NCBI GenBank assembly: GCA_030838245.1
Contig: JAUTXB010000123.1
Coordinates: forward strand, 1-11,851
Direction: 5' to 3'
From: Acidimicrobiaceae bacterium
Lineage (GTDB): Bacteria > Actinomycetota > Acidimicrobiia > Acidimicrobiales > RAAP-2
DNA length: 11,851 bases
Shown here: one piece after another, positions 1 through 5,614 of the stretch
Layout of the letters: each line of letters begins with the position of its first letter
How positions within the stretch are numbered: position 1 is the stretch's first letter
The notes under the pieces: generated by a model
The model's input: the letters and a program-made list of their open reading frames with translations, nothing else
Told to the model about the DNA's origin: nothing
Database searches by the model: none
Translations under genes and position numbers: made by a program

Positions 1-65
1 ATGGCCGACCCCATGATGCCGAGACCGATCACTGCCACCTGGGGTTGTTGGTCTGACGTTGTCAT
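1..65 (-). CDS. NAD(P)-dependent beta-hydroxyacid dehydrogenase / imine reductase family (5' end only)
   Basis: Only the first 21 codons and part of the next are inside the window; the gene runs off the left edge. The visible N-terminus is MTTSDQQPQVAVIGLGIMGS, a beta-strand followed by the GxGxMG dinucleotide-binding loop at residues 14-19. That loop is typical of 6-phosphogluconate dehydrogenase/3-hydroxyisobutyrate dehydrogenase-like enzymes and of imine reductases, which reduce or oxidise hydroxyacids or imines with NAD(P). The ATG at 65-63 is supported by AAGGAG at 77-72 with a 6-nt spacer. The start is divergent from the flavin reductase at 221, and a 16-bp palindrome lies just upstream. 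The fold is well supported by the motif, but the substrate cannot be told from this fragment. Confidence 0.82.
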   Translation of the reverse strand, partial: MTTSDQQPQVAVIGLGIMGSA

Positions 66-71
66 GGCGGT

Positions 72-77
72 CTCCTT
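72..77 (-). promoter_or_regulatory. Shine-Dalgarno of the left-edge dehydrogenase
   Basis: Reading the minus strand, AAGGAG lies 6 nt before the ATG at 65-63. With the Rossmann-loop peptide that follows, it confirms that a real gene starts here and leaves the window to the left. Confidence 0.75.
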
Positions 78-84
78 GGTTCGT

Positions 85-100
85 ATGTGCGCGTGCACAT
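85..100. promoter_or_regulatory. 16-bp near-perfect palindrome, candidate operator
   Basis: ATGTGCGCGTGCACAT pairs at 7 of 8 symmetric positions. It lies in the 155-bp region between two divergent genes, 19 nt upstream of the dehydrogenase ATG at 65 and 120 nt upstream of the flavin reductase start at 221. Its size and position suit a dimeric repressor (TetR, MarR or GntR type) overlapping the leftward promoter. No regulator gene is visible beside it, so the function is inferred from symmetry and position only. Confidence 0.35.
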
Positions 101-220
101 TGAGGCATCTTCCTTGGATGGTACCGAGTGGCATTTTCCGACATGGCGGCGATCGGGCCGATGCCAATAGGGTCGGCGATCTGGTCGGTCCACCAGGGTG
201 CTATCCCTATCCTGGGTTCC

Positions 221-790
221 ATGGTGCGTCCAAGCCGGGTCCTCATGTTCACGGGGAGCTTACGGTCCGGGTCCACCAACACAGCCCTGTTGCGTACGGC
301 ACAAGCCGTGGCCCCCGAGGGCATGGCTGCCCGGCTCTACGAGGGTCTCGGCCGGCTGCCCCTCTTCAATCCGGACGATGACGTCGTGCCCCTGCACCCT
401 GCAGTCGCCGATCTTCGGGCCGGTATCGCCGGGGCCGATGCCCTGTTGTTCTCGACACCGGAGTACGCCGGCGCTCTTCCCGGACCGTTGAAGAACCTTC
501 TTGACTGGACGGTCGGGGGTGGGGAGACCTACGGGAAGCCGGTGGCGTGGATCAACGCATCAGGGTCGCCGACCGGCGCAGCCGAGGCCCATCGATCGTT
601 GCGTACCGTGCTCGGGTACACCGGGAGTGACATCGTCGAGGGAGCCTGCGCTCACATTCCCGTTGCCCGGTCGGCCGTTGGTTCCGATGGTCTGATCGTC
701 GACGGGACCGTCCGCAAGGAGATCCGCGACGCGTTGGGTGCCCTTTCGTCCCACCTCGGAGAACAGGCCGACCCACCCGCCCGGCGCTGA
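221..790 (+). CDS. NADPH-dependent FMN reductase family protein
   Basis: The 189-residue protein has the flavodoxin-like fold of the NADPH:FMN/quinone/chromate reductase family (ChrR/YieF type), which reduces FMN, quinones or metal oxyanions in the cytoplasm. Signatures are the N-terminal beta-strand plus FMN phosphate loop GSLRSGSTN (residues 12-20) and the flavin-binding segment TPEYAGALPGPLKNLLDW (79-96), which matches the family's PEYN.S.PG.LKNAIDW pattern. The length is normal for the family. I chose the ATG at 221 because it puts the first strand right at the N-terminus. The frame is open back to a GTG at 128, but those 31 extra residues do not look like the family. The ribosome site is weak. 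It converges with the DinB-like gene, leaving only 18 bp between stop codons. The physiological substrate is unknown. Confidence 0.87.
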   Translation: MVRPSRVLMFTGSLRSGSTNTALLRTAQAVAPEGMAARLYEGLGRLPLFNPDDDVVPLHPAVADLRAGIAGADALLFSTPEYAGALPGPLKNLLDWTVGGGETYGKPVAWINASGSPTGAAEAHRSLRTVLGYTGSDIVEGACAHIPVARSAVGSDGLIVDGTVRKEIRDALGALSSHLGEQADPPARR

Positions 791-808
791 GGGGGACGTC
801 CGTTTCGG

Positions 809-1441
809 TCAGATCCCGAGCGACATCTGCTCGAGCCGCCGAACGGCATCAGCCGGCCCGCGCAGCTCGACGCGCGCATGGCCACGCCGCCCGTTCATGA
901 ACATGGCGATCTCGCCCGGAGGGCCGACGATGGCCACGGTGCCCTCCCCGGACTTTGCCTCGATCGGGGAATGGCCCACGGGCTCGAGGCGGACCCCGAC
1001 CGGTGAGTGCCGGAACGAGAGCTTGGCCATCTGCGAGAGTCGCGCCGCCAGCGCGTGCTCCAGCGCGAGGTCGTCGGACCGGGGGGACCAGTCGGGTTGG
1101 GCCCGTCGGACATCCTCGTGATGGACGAAGAACTCGACCGTGTTCGCCGCGGCGTCGACCGCCGGGATTCGGGTCGGCGACCAGGCCGGCGGCCCGGATC
1201 GCACTGTGGCCACGAGTTCGGCGAAGGGGCGATCGGCGTACCGAGCCAGGACACGATCGGTGTGCCCGGCGAAGGGATGAAAGAGAATGCCCGGAACGGC
1301 GTCGAGTCGATGCTCCCGGATGATGAGGTGGGCAGCGAGCTGGCGGGCTCGCCAACCCTCACACAGGGTAGGGGCGTCGGGGCCCACCTCGACGAGCAAA
1401 TCGGCCAGCGAAGCGCGTTCTCGTTGGGCGCAGGAGTCCAT
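809..1441 (-). CDS. TIGR03085-family DinB-like metal-binding protein (maleylpyruvate isomerase N-terminal type)
   Basis: The 210-residue cytoplasmic protein resembles the actinobacterial TIGR03085 family, which is related to the DinB/maleylpyruvate isomerase (MDMPI) four-helix metal-binding fold. The typical opening is present: TLCEGWRARQLAAHLIIRE (residues 25-43), with His38 a likely metal ligand. The second signature is NTVEFFVHHEDVRRAQP (100-116), whose HHED supplies further candidate ligands. The C-terminal part is a small alpha/beta region. Some relatives are thiol-dependent isomerases or transferases using mycothiol, but most TIGR03085 members have no known function, so no reaction is assigned. 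The gene lies 52 nt downstream of the LapA-like gene on the same strand and may be co-transcribed with it. No clear Shine-Dalgarno precedes the ATG at 1441. Confidence 0.83.
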   Translation of the reverse strand: MDSCAQRERASLADLLVEVGPDAPTLCEGWRARQLAAHLIIREHRLDAVPGILFHPFAGHTDRVLARYADRPFAELVATVRSGPPAWSPTRIPAVDAAANTVEFFVHHEDVRRAQPDWSPRSDDLALEHALAARLSQMAKLSFRHSPVGVRLEPVGHSPIEAKSGEGTVAIVGPPGEIAMFMNGRRGHARVELRGPADAVRRLEQMSLGI

Positions 1442-1493
1442 GTCCGCAGCTTACGATGGCGGGCGGCAAAATCCCCTCAGGGCCACCAGGGCG

Positions 1494-1901
1494 TCACGGT
1501 TGCTCGTTGGCGGAGCGAGCCTGCCGTGATCGACGCCTCACCGTGCGACGAAGTTGGAGGATACGGATCGACCCCAGGCACAGCACGATGAGCGCACCAA
1601 CGACGGCGGCCAAGAGGACGGTAAGGGCCAGCGGGAACGATCCCGAAGCGGTGAAGAAGCTGATCTTGACGTTGTGCAGGTTCTGGAAGATGAACACCAG
1701 CAACACGACCAGGAAAACCAAGGCGGGGACCAACGCCATCCACAGGCGTCCGGCCCTAGTGGCGGGAACACCGGTCGGTGGGGGCTCTGGGGTGACGACC
1801 GGCGCGGTGCCCTGGTCGACGGCGGAGGCGGGCGGGTCCGCGTCCACCCGATCGTCCGGTGTGCCAGGGGCCCGGATGTGTGGCTCTTCGTTTGATTCCA
1901 T
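1494..1901 (-). CDS. LapA-like (DUF1049) two-TM membrane protein
   Basis: The 135-residue protein has a polar, Pro/Asp/Thr-rich, probably disordered N-terminus (residues 1-50), two membrane segments (about 53-73 and 90-111) and a very basic C-terminal tail with RRTVRRRSR. The segment FIFQNLHNVKISFF (70-83), at the end of the first helix, is the hallmark of the lipopolysaccharide assembly protein A/DUF1049 domain. In E. coli LapA helps control LPS synthesis; actinobacteria lack LPS, so the role here is unknown and probably concerns the envelope. The ATG at 1901 was chosen, with a GAGGGAAG purine stretch about 11 nt upstream. A GTG at 1937 would add 12 basic residues and is less likely. The gene lies upstream of the DinB-like gene on the same strand. 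Confidence 0.8.
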   Translation of the reverse strand: MESNEEPHIRAPGTPDDRVDADPPASAVDQGTAPVVTPEPPPTGVPATRAGRLWMALVPALVFLVVLLVFIFQNLHNVKISFFTASGSFPLALTVLLAAVVGALIVLCLGSIRILQLRRTVRRRSRQARSANEQP

Positions 1902-1923
1902 CCGTCGCTTCTTCCCTCGGCGA

Positions 1924-1938
1924 GGTGCTCGAGGCACC
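1924..1938 (-). other. Short inverted repeat in the LapA-like leader
   Basis: GGTGC and GCACC are separated by 5 nt, giving a small hairpin 23-37 nt before the ATG at 1901. It has no U-run and is too short to be a terminator. It could be a leader structure or chance in GC-rich DNA. Confidence 0.2.
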
Positions 1939-1974
1939 CGGTCTCAATTCGACCCTACTCCTGCAGTTCCCTCA

Positions 1975-1990
1975 TGCGGCATATTCCGCA
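1975..1990. promoter_or_regulatory. 16-bp near-palindrome between hydrolase and LapA-like gene
   Basis: TGCGGCATATTCCGCA pairs at 7 of 8 symmetric positions. It lies in the 115-bp region between the hydrolase stop and the LapA-like start, about 75 nt upstream of the latter. It could be an operator for the LapA-like gene or a weak hairpin at the hydrolase transcript end (5-bp stem, 6-nt loop, no U-run). Neither role can be shown from sequence. Confidence 0.25.
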
Positions 1991-2016
1991 GGTCCCTCTC
2001 AGCATGAACAACGGCC

Positions 2017-3537
2017 CTATCCACACCGCTTCCCCGGCTTCGGCAGGCGCTGTCCTATGAGATACCCATCGACGACCCTGACCATGCACGCGTCACTCGA
2101 TCCGTTGAGCAACCAGGTGTGCCCCCAACCGTTCCACGTCACCAGGGTGGCTGCGGAGAATGCATCAGCCAGATGTCGCGAGCCGACGAGGGGCGTATTG
2201 GGATCACCCACGTTGCCGATCACGAGCACCGGCGGGACGTGGCGTGGGTACAGGTTCTTGATGGCCTGCACGGACTTCGGCCAGGCAACGCACCCACCCA
2301 GGTTGTACGTCACGGCATAGCCGCCGATCAGGGGATAGCGGGCGTCCAATGATCGCGCCTCGGCCCCGGCTGCCGCTGGCCCCAAATGGGAAGCGAAGTC
2401 GTTGCAGGCGATGGCCCACGACGCGTCAACCAAGGGAGCACCCGAGAGGTTGTCGTCGAGCGCCAAGGCCAGCTGGCGCAGGGGCGTGCCGTTGCCGTGC
2501 CGGGCGTCGAACAGCGCCGTCGGGTAGGAGGGCGTGAAATCGGGAGCGCTCAGCGCGAGCAGCGTGGCCGTGTCGAGGTCGCCCACCGTGACGGGATTGG
2601 CGTCGCCGTTCCCGGGTGCCGGGAGGGGATGAACCTCGAGCTGGTCGCGGAGCGACGTGAACATCGCCGTCGAGTCAGGCCCGAACGGACAGCTCGGGTC
2701 GGCCGCGCACCCGCGCAGGTAGTGCTCGAGCGACCGTTCGACTGCCGGAGCCTCGTCGGCTGCCTGCACCGCCAGCGTGGCATTGACGTCGACGCCGCCA
2801 TCGAGGACCATGGCCCGCAGCCGATGTGGGAACAGGTCGGCATAGACGGTTCCCAAGACAGTGCCGTAGGAAAGACCGAGATAGCTGATCTGGGCCGCGC
2901 CCAGCGCAGCCCGGATCCGATCCATGTCGCGAGCCGTGGCCTCGGTTGTCAGCGAAGAGCTCAGGCTGCCGTGATGGTCCGTGCAGGCTCGGGCCATGGC
3001 GGTGAACACCGACGTCCCGGGCAGGGGCCGCCCGGGCCCAGACGGGACGGGCAGGACGCTGGTGACCGCCGATGGCGATGTTCCACAGTCGAGCGGGTCG
3101 CTCGCCCCCGTCCCTCGAGGATCGAAGCTGACGACATCGAACCGGGAGACGACCGTGGGGGGCAGGAGGCCGAGTACCACGGGCAGGATCTGGTCGCCAC
3201 TTTCGCCCGGCCCCCCGGGGTTGAAGAGCAGCACGCCAATGCGGGTGTTGGGGTCGGCCGCCGGTTTTCGGGCCAAAGCCAAGGAAATGGTGGCCCCCGA
3301 GGGGTGGTGGTAGTCGAGCGGGACCACCACGGAACCACACTGCAGGTCGTTCTCGTCAGGGCACGCGGTCCACGCGATCCGGGTGGGTGGCCGGCCCGAC
3401 GAGGCGGCCGCCGAGGCCGGCGCGGCGGGGGTCCCCATGCCATAGGAGATCAGCCCCACGACGAGCAGGGCCATGCCGGCCACGGTCCTCGTCCGACGGC
3501 GCCGGTTGCACCCCGGAGCTACCGAGGTTCGAGGCAA
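2017..3537 (-). CDS. Secreted alpha/beta hydrolase, S33 peptidase family (tripeptidyl aminopeptidase-like, TAP C-terminal domain)
   Basis: The 506-residue protein resembles Streptomyces Slp/Tap and mycobacterial Hip1-type serine peptidases, which act outside the cell on peptides or lipids. The N-terminus is a signal peptide: a basic stretch RRRRTR (residues 12-17), a hydrophobic core (about 19-34) and a likely signal peptidase site after ASA near 43. The domain then shows the oxyanion segment NPGGPGESG (106-114), the nucleophile elbow GLSYG (Ser223), GNVGDPNTPL (Asp445) and WGH (His473), so the triad is complete. Asp and His lie in the TAP-like C-terminal part. The TTG at 3537 is chosen because GAGG lies 6 nt upstream and this start gives a proper basic n-region; the ATG at 3474 would remove it. 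The start is 17 nt past the exporter stop, so the two are probably co-transcribed. The substrate is unknown. Confidence 0.85.
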   Translation of the reverse strand: MPRTSVAPGCNRRRRTRTVAGMALLVVGLISYGMGTPAAPASAAASSGRPPTRIAWTACPDENDLQCGSVVVPLDYHHPSGATISLALARKPAADPNTRIGVLLFNPGGPGESGDQILPVVLGLLPPTVVSRFDVVSFDPRGTGASDPLDCGTSPSAVTSVLPVPSGPGRPLPGTSVFTAMARACTDHHGSLSSSLTTEATARDMDRIRAALGAAQISYLGLSYGTVLGTVYADLFPHRLRAMVLDGGVDVNATLAVQAADEAPAVERSLEHYLRGCAADPSCPFGPDSTAMFTSLRDQLEVHPLPAPGNGDANPVTVGDLDTATLLALSAPDFTPSYPTALFDARHGNGTPLRQLALALDDNLSGAPLVDASWAIACNDFASHLGPAAAGAEARSLDARYPLIGGYAVTYNLGGCVAWPKSVQAIKNLYPRHVPPVLVIGNVGDPNTPLVGSRHLADAFSAATLVTWNGWGHTWLLNGSSDACMVRVVDGYLIGQRLPKPGKRCG

Positions 3538-3543
3538 CGGCTG

Positions 3544-3547
3544 CCTC
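3544..3547 (-). promoter_or_regulatory. Shine-Dalgarno supporting a TTG start for the hydrolase
   Basis: On the minus strand GAGG lies 6 nt before the TTG at 3537-3535. This favours the TTG over the ATG at 3474, whose product would begin inside the hydrophobic core without its basic residues. The site lies just after the exporter stop codon at 3557-3555. Confidence 0.5.
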
Positions 3548-3554
3548 AGTGGCA

Positions 3555-4973
3555 CTAGGTCCGGACCGGCGGGGCATCGAGAGCGCAATGCAGGCACTCG
3601 AGCTCGGGCGTGGCGGTCTGGGGTCGGGGTGGGTTGCGTATGGCCACGGCGGCGAGGACGCCTCCTGCCACGCAGGCACCAGCGGCTATCTCCACGGCGG
3701 TCCGGAACCCACCGGCGAACTGGTGGGCGTGTAGGTAGCTGTTCCCGGTAATGCCGGCCAAGGCGGGCAGGATGGCCACGGCGATCAGGCCGCCCGTTCG
3801 AGCCACGTCGTTGTTCACCGCCGAAGCCAGACCGGCATGCTCGACGGCGACCGAAGACATGGCGGTAGCCGTCAGGGGGGCGACGGTGATAGCCAACCCC
3901 ATCCCGAAGATGAGAACAGCGGGAAGCACGTACACGATGTAGTTGGAGCCGTCGGTCGAGCGGATGAGCAGGGCAAGACCCGCTCCGACGACAATGGGCC
4001 CGAGGCTCATCTGCAGCCGAGGCCCCAATCGCGTGGCCAGCCGCCCCGAGCGGGCCGAGAGCACCAGCATGATGATGGTCACCGGCAACAGGGCCAGTCC
4101 GGACTCGAGCGGCGAGTATCCCGAGACCACCTGGAGCTCGATGGGCAACAGGAAGAGGGCCCCTCCCAACGCGGCGTAGACCACGAAGGTGACGGCGTTG
4201 GTGGCACTGAACTGGCGGGCGCGGAACAGGGACAACGGCAACATCGGGGACCGCCGGCGCATCTCGACGACGAGGAATGACGCCAGTCCGACCAGGGCGA
4301 CGCCCAGCATGGCCGTGATCACCGGAGAGGACCACCCGAAGCTGGGCCCTTCGATCAGTGCGTAGGTGAGGGCGGCGAGCCAGACGATGCCGAGGGTCGC
4401 CCCGGTGCTATCGAGCGCACCGGTGGTGGTCGGGTCCCGGGACTCGGGTACGTGGCGAGCGGTGAGGAAAAGGACCACGACGACGATGGGAACGTTGATG
4501 AAGAACACCCATCGCCATGAGGCAACAGAGATGAGGTACCCGCCGATCAGGGGACCAGCGGCGGTGGTGAGGCCTCCGAGGCCCGACCAGGCGCCGATGG
4601 CCTGGGCTCGGTCTTCGGGATCGAAGGATGCCTGCAAGATGGCCAGGCTCCCCGGCGTCAAGAGGGCGGCCCCGATGCCCTGCAGGGCCCGCATGGCGAT
4701 CAGGAACCCGGCATTGGGAGCCAGCCCACAGGCCATCGAGGTGACGGCGAACCAGGCGATGCCGATCGAAAAGACGCGCCGGCGGCCGAACCGATCGCCG
4801 AGGGTTCCACCCAGGAGCAAGAAGGCCGCCAGCGTCAGCGTGTAGGCGGTGACGACCCATTGCAGCGGCCCGAGGCCGGTATGGAAGTCCCTCCCGATGG
4901 TGGGGAGGGCGATGCCGACGACGGTGGCGTCCAACGCGGCGATACCCGACCCCAGGACCGAGGCGGCAATCAC
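3555..4973 (-). CDS. DHA2-family (14-TM) MFS drug/metabolite exporter
   Basis: The 472-residue integral membrane protein belongs to the drug:H+ antiporter-2 branch of the major facilitator superfamily (EmrB/QacA-like), which exports drugs or small metabolites using proton-motive force. Motif D1, LDATVVGIALPTI (residues 14-26), lies in helix 1; motif A is GGTLGDRFGRRRVF (55-68); antiporter motif C contains GPLIGG (140-145); and WRWVFFINVPI (153-163) is the usual helix 6 signature. The length and hydrophobic pattern fit 14 helices. The GTG at 4973 has AGGA 6 nt upstream. The frame stays open upstream and encodes RYHSAAGRW, which resembles the usual pre-helix stretch, but no ATG, GTG or TTG is available there. 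The gene lies 74 nt after the CBS gene and just before the secreted hydrolase. The substrate is not predictable. Confidence 0.9.
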   Translation of the reverse strand: MIAASVLGSGIAALDATVVGIALPTIGRDFHTGLGPLQWVVTAYTLTLAAFLLLGGTLGDRFGRRRVFSIGIAWFAVTSMACGLAPNAGFLIAMRALQGIGAALLTPGSLAILQASFDPEDRAQAIGAWSGLGGLTTAAGPLIGGYLISVASWRWVFFINVPIVVVVLFLTARHVPESRDPTTTGALDSTGATLGIVWLAALTYALIEGPSFGWSSPVITAMLGVALVGLASFLVVEMRRRSPMLPLSLFRARQFSATNAVTFVVYAALGGALFLLPIELQVVSGYSPLESGLALLPVTIIMLVLSARSGRLATRLGPRLQMSLGPIVVGAGLALLIRSTDGSNYIVYVLPAVLIFGMGLAITVAPLTATAMSSVAVEHAGLASAVNNDVARTGGLIAVAILPALAGITGNSYLHAHQFAGGFRTAVEIAAGACVAGGVLAAVAIRNPPRPQTATPELECLHCALDAPPVRT

Positions 4974-4979
4974 CCAACG

Positions 4980-4983
4980 TCCT
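4980..4983 (-). promoter_or_regulatory. Shine-Dalgarno deciding the GTG start of the DHA2 exporter
   Basis: AGGA on the minus strand lies 6 nt before the GTG at 4973-4971. It is the best start signal in this region, because the frame upstream back to the CBS stop has no ATG, GTG or TTG. Confidence 0.5.
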
Positions 4984-5047
4984 GCCGCCGAATGGTACCG
5001 GAGCGGCTCCGGCTCCGAGGAGCCGGGATTGGTGAGGGGGGACCCTG

Positions 5048-5479
5048 TCAGCGGGCGTTGATGTAGTCGAAGAGCTCGGCCCGGTCCTTTTCGAGATCGC
5101 CGATCCGGCTCTTGACCACGTCTCCGATGCTCACGATGCCAGCGAGGATGCCGTCCTTCACCACCGGGACATGGCGGATACGGCGGTCCGTCATGATGCT
5201 CATAAGAAGGTCGGTGTTGTCATCGGGGGAACAGGTGTACACCGTCGACGACATAATCGACGACACCGGTTGGTGCACCAGATCGTCACCGAGCTCATGG
5301 AGCATCCGGACCACGTCTCGTTCGGACACGATGCCCTCGATGTGTTGGCCGTCGGAGGAGACAACCAGCGCTCCGATCTTGTGTCGGGACAGTTCGGCCA
5401 CTGCTTGGTCGACGGTGGCATCCCCGCGGATGGTGTCGACGGCTGTTCCCTTGGCCGCAAGTAGGGTCGAGATCTGCAC
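5048..5479 (-). CDS. CBS-domain pair protein
   Basis: The 143-residue soluble protein is almost entirely two CBS motifs (about residues 8-60 and 72-125). Each ends in the typical strand-turn-helix: GIVSERDVVR (49-58) and GIVSIGDVVK (114-123). Stand-alone CBS pairs bind adenine nucleotides or SAM and act as energy or ligand sensors; actinobacterial relatives include mycobacterial Hrp1. No catalytic or transport domain is fused. The GTG at 5479 starts right at the family N-terminus and has a G-run (5492-5487 on the minus strand) 7 nt upstream. A TTG at 5494 would add five residues and overlap that run. It is the first gene of a likely unit with the DHA2 exporter and the secreted hydrolase. What it regulates is unknown. 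Confidence 0.87.
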   Translation of the reverse strand: MQISTLLAAKGTAVDTIRGDATVDQAVAELSRHKIGALVVSSDGQHIEGIVSERDVVRMLHELGDDLVHQPVSSIMSSTVYTCSPDDNTDLLMSIMTDRRIRHVPVVKDGILAGIVSIGDVVKSRIGDLEKDRAELFDYINAR

Positions 5480-5537
5480 CGTTGGGCCCCCCAATCGGAG
5501 TGTCGTTCTTTCCCAAAAGGTACCCTACCGGCACGTA

Positions 5538-5559
5538 CGCCGCATCGTGTCCTGCGGCG
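5538..5559. other. Hairpin (7-bp stem, 8-nt loop) between NlpC/P60 and CBS genes
   Basis: CGCCGCA and TGCGGCG form a perfect 7-bp inverted repeat around an 8-nt loop. It lies 56 bp past the NlpC/P60 stop and about 58 nt upstream of the CBS start. No U-run follows on the minus strand, so it is not a classical intrinsic terminator. It could attenuate read-through, protect a 3' end or be a protein site. Confidence 0.35.
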
Positions 5560-5614
5560 AGACAACCCAGCTCGAGCGGCCCGTCCTCGCGGGTGGGCGA
5601 CCTCGGCCTCGTCC

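Noticed and set aside
1..381. Plus-strand open frame at the left edge
   Set aside because: The opposite strand encodes a Rossmann-type start with a good ribosome site, and this frame also overlaps the flavin reductase in the wrong phase.
2386..3558. 390-residue plus-strand open frame
   Set aside because: It is antisense to the hydrolase, whose catalytic motifs are all present. Its Arg/Gly-rich composition is typical of a GC-rich shadow frame.
3558..4335. Upstream extension of the hydrolase frame to make a 772-residue protein
   Set aside because: This part is an out-of-frame reading of the DHA2 exporter, is Arg/Pro/His-rich and matches no family. The hydrolase starts after the exporter stop.
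5560..5614. Intrinsic terminator after the NlpC/P60 gene
   Set aside because: Only weak GC-rich pairings are present and there is no U-run on the transcript strand.
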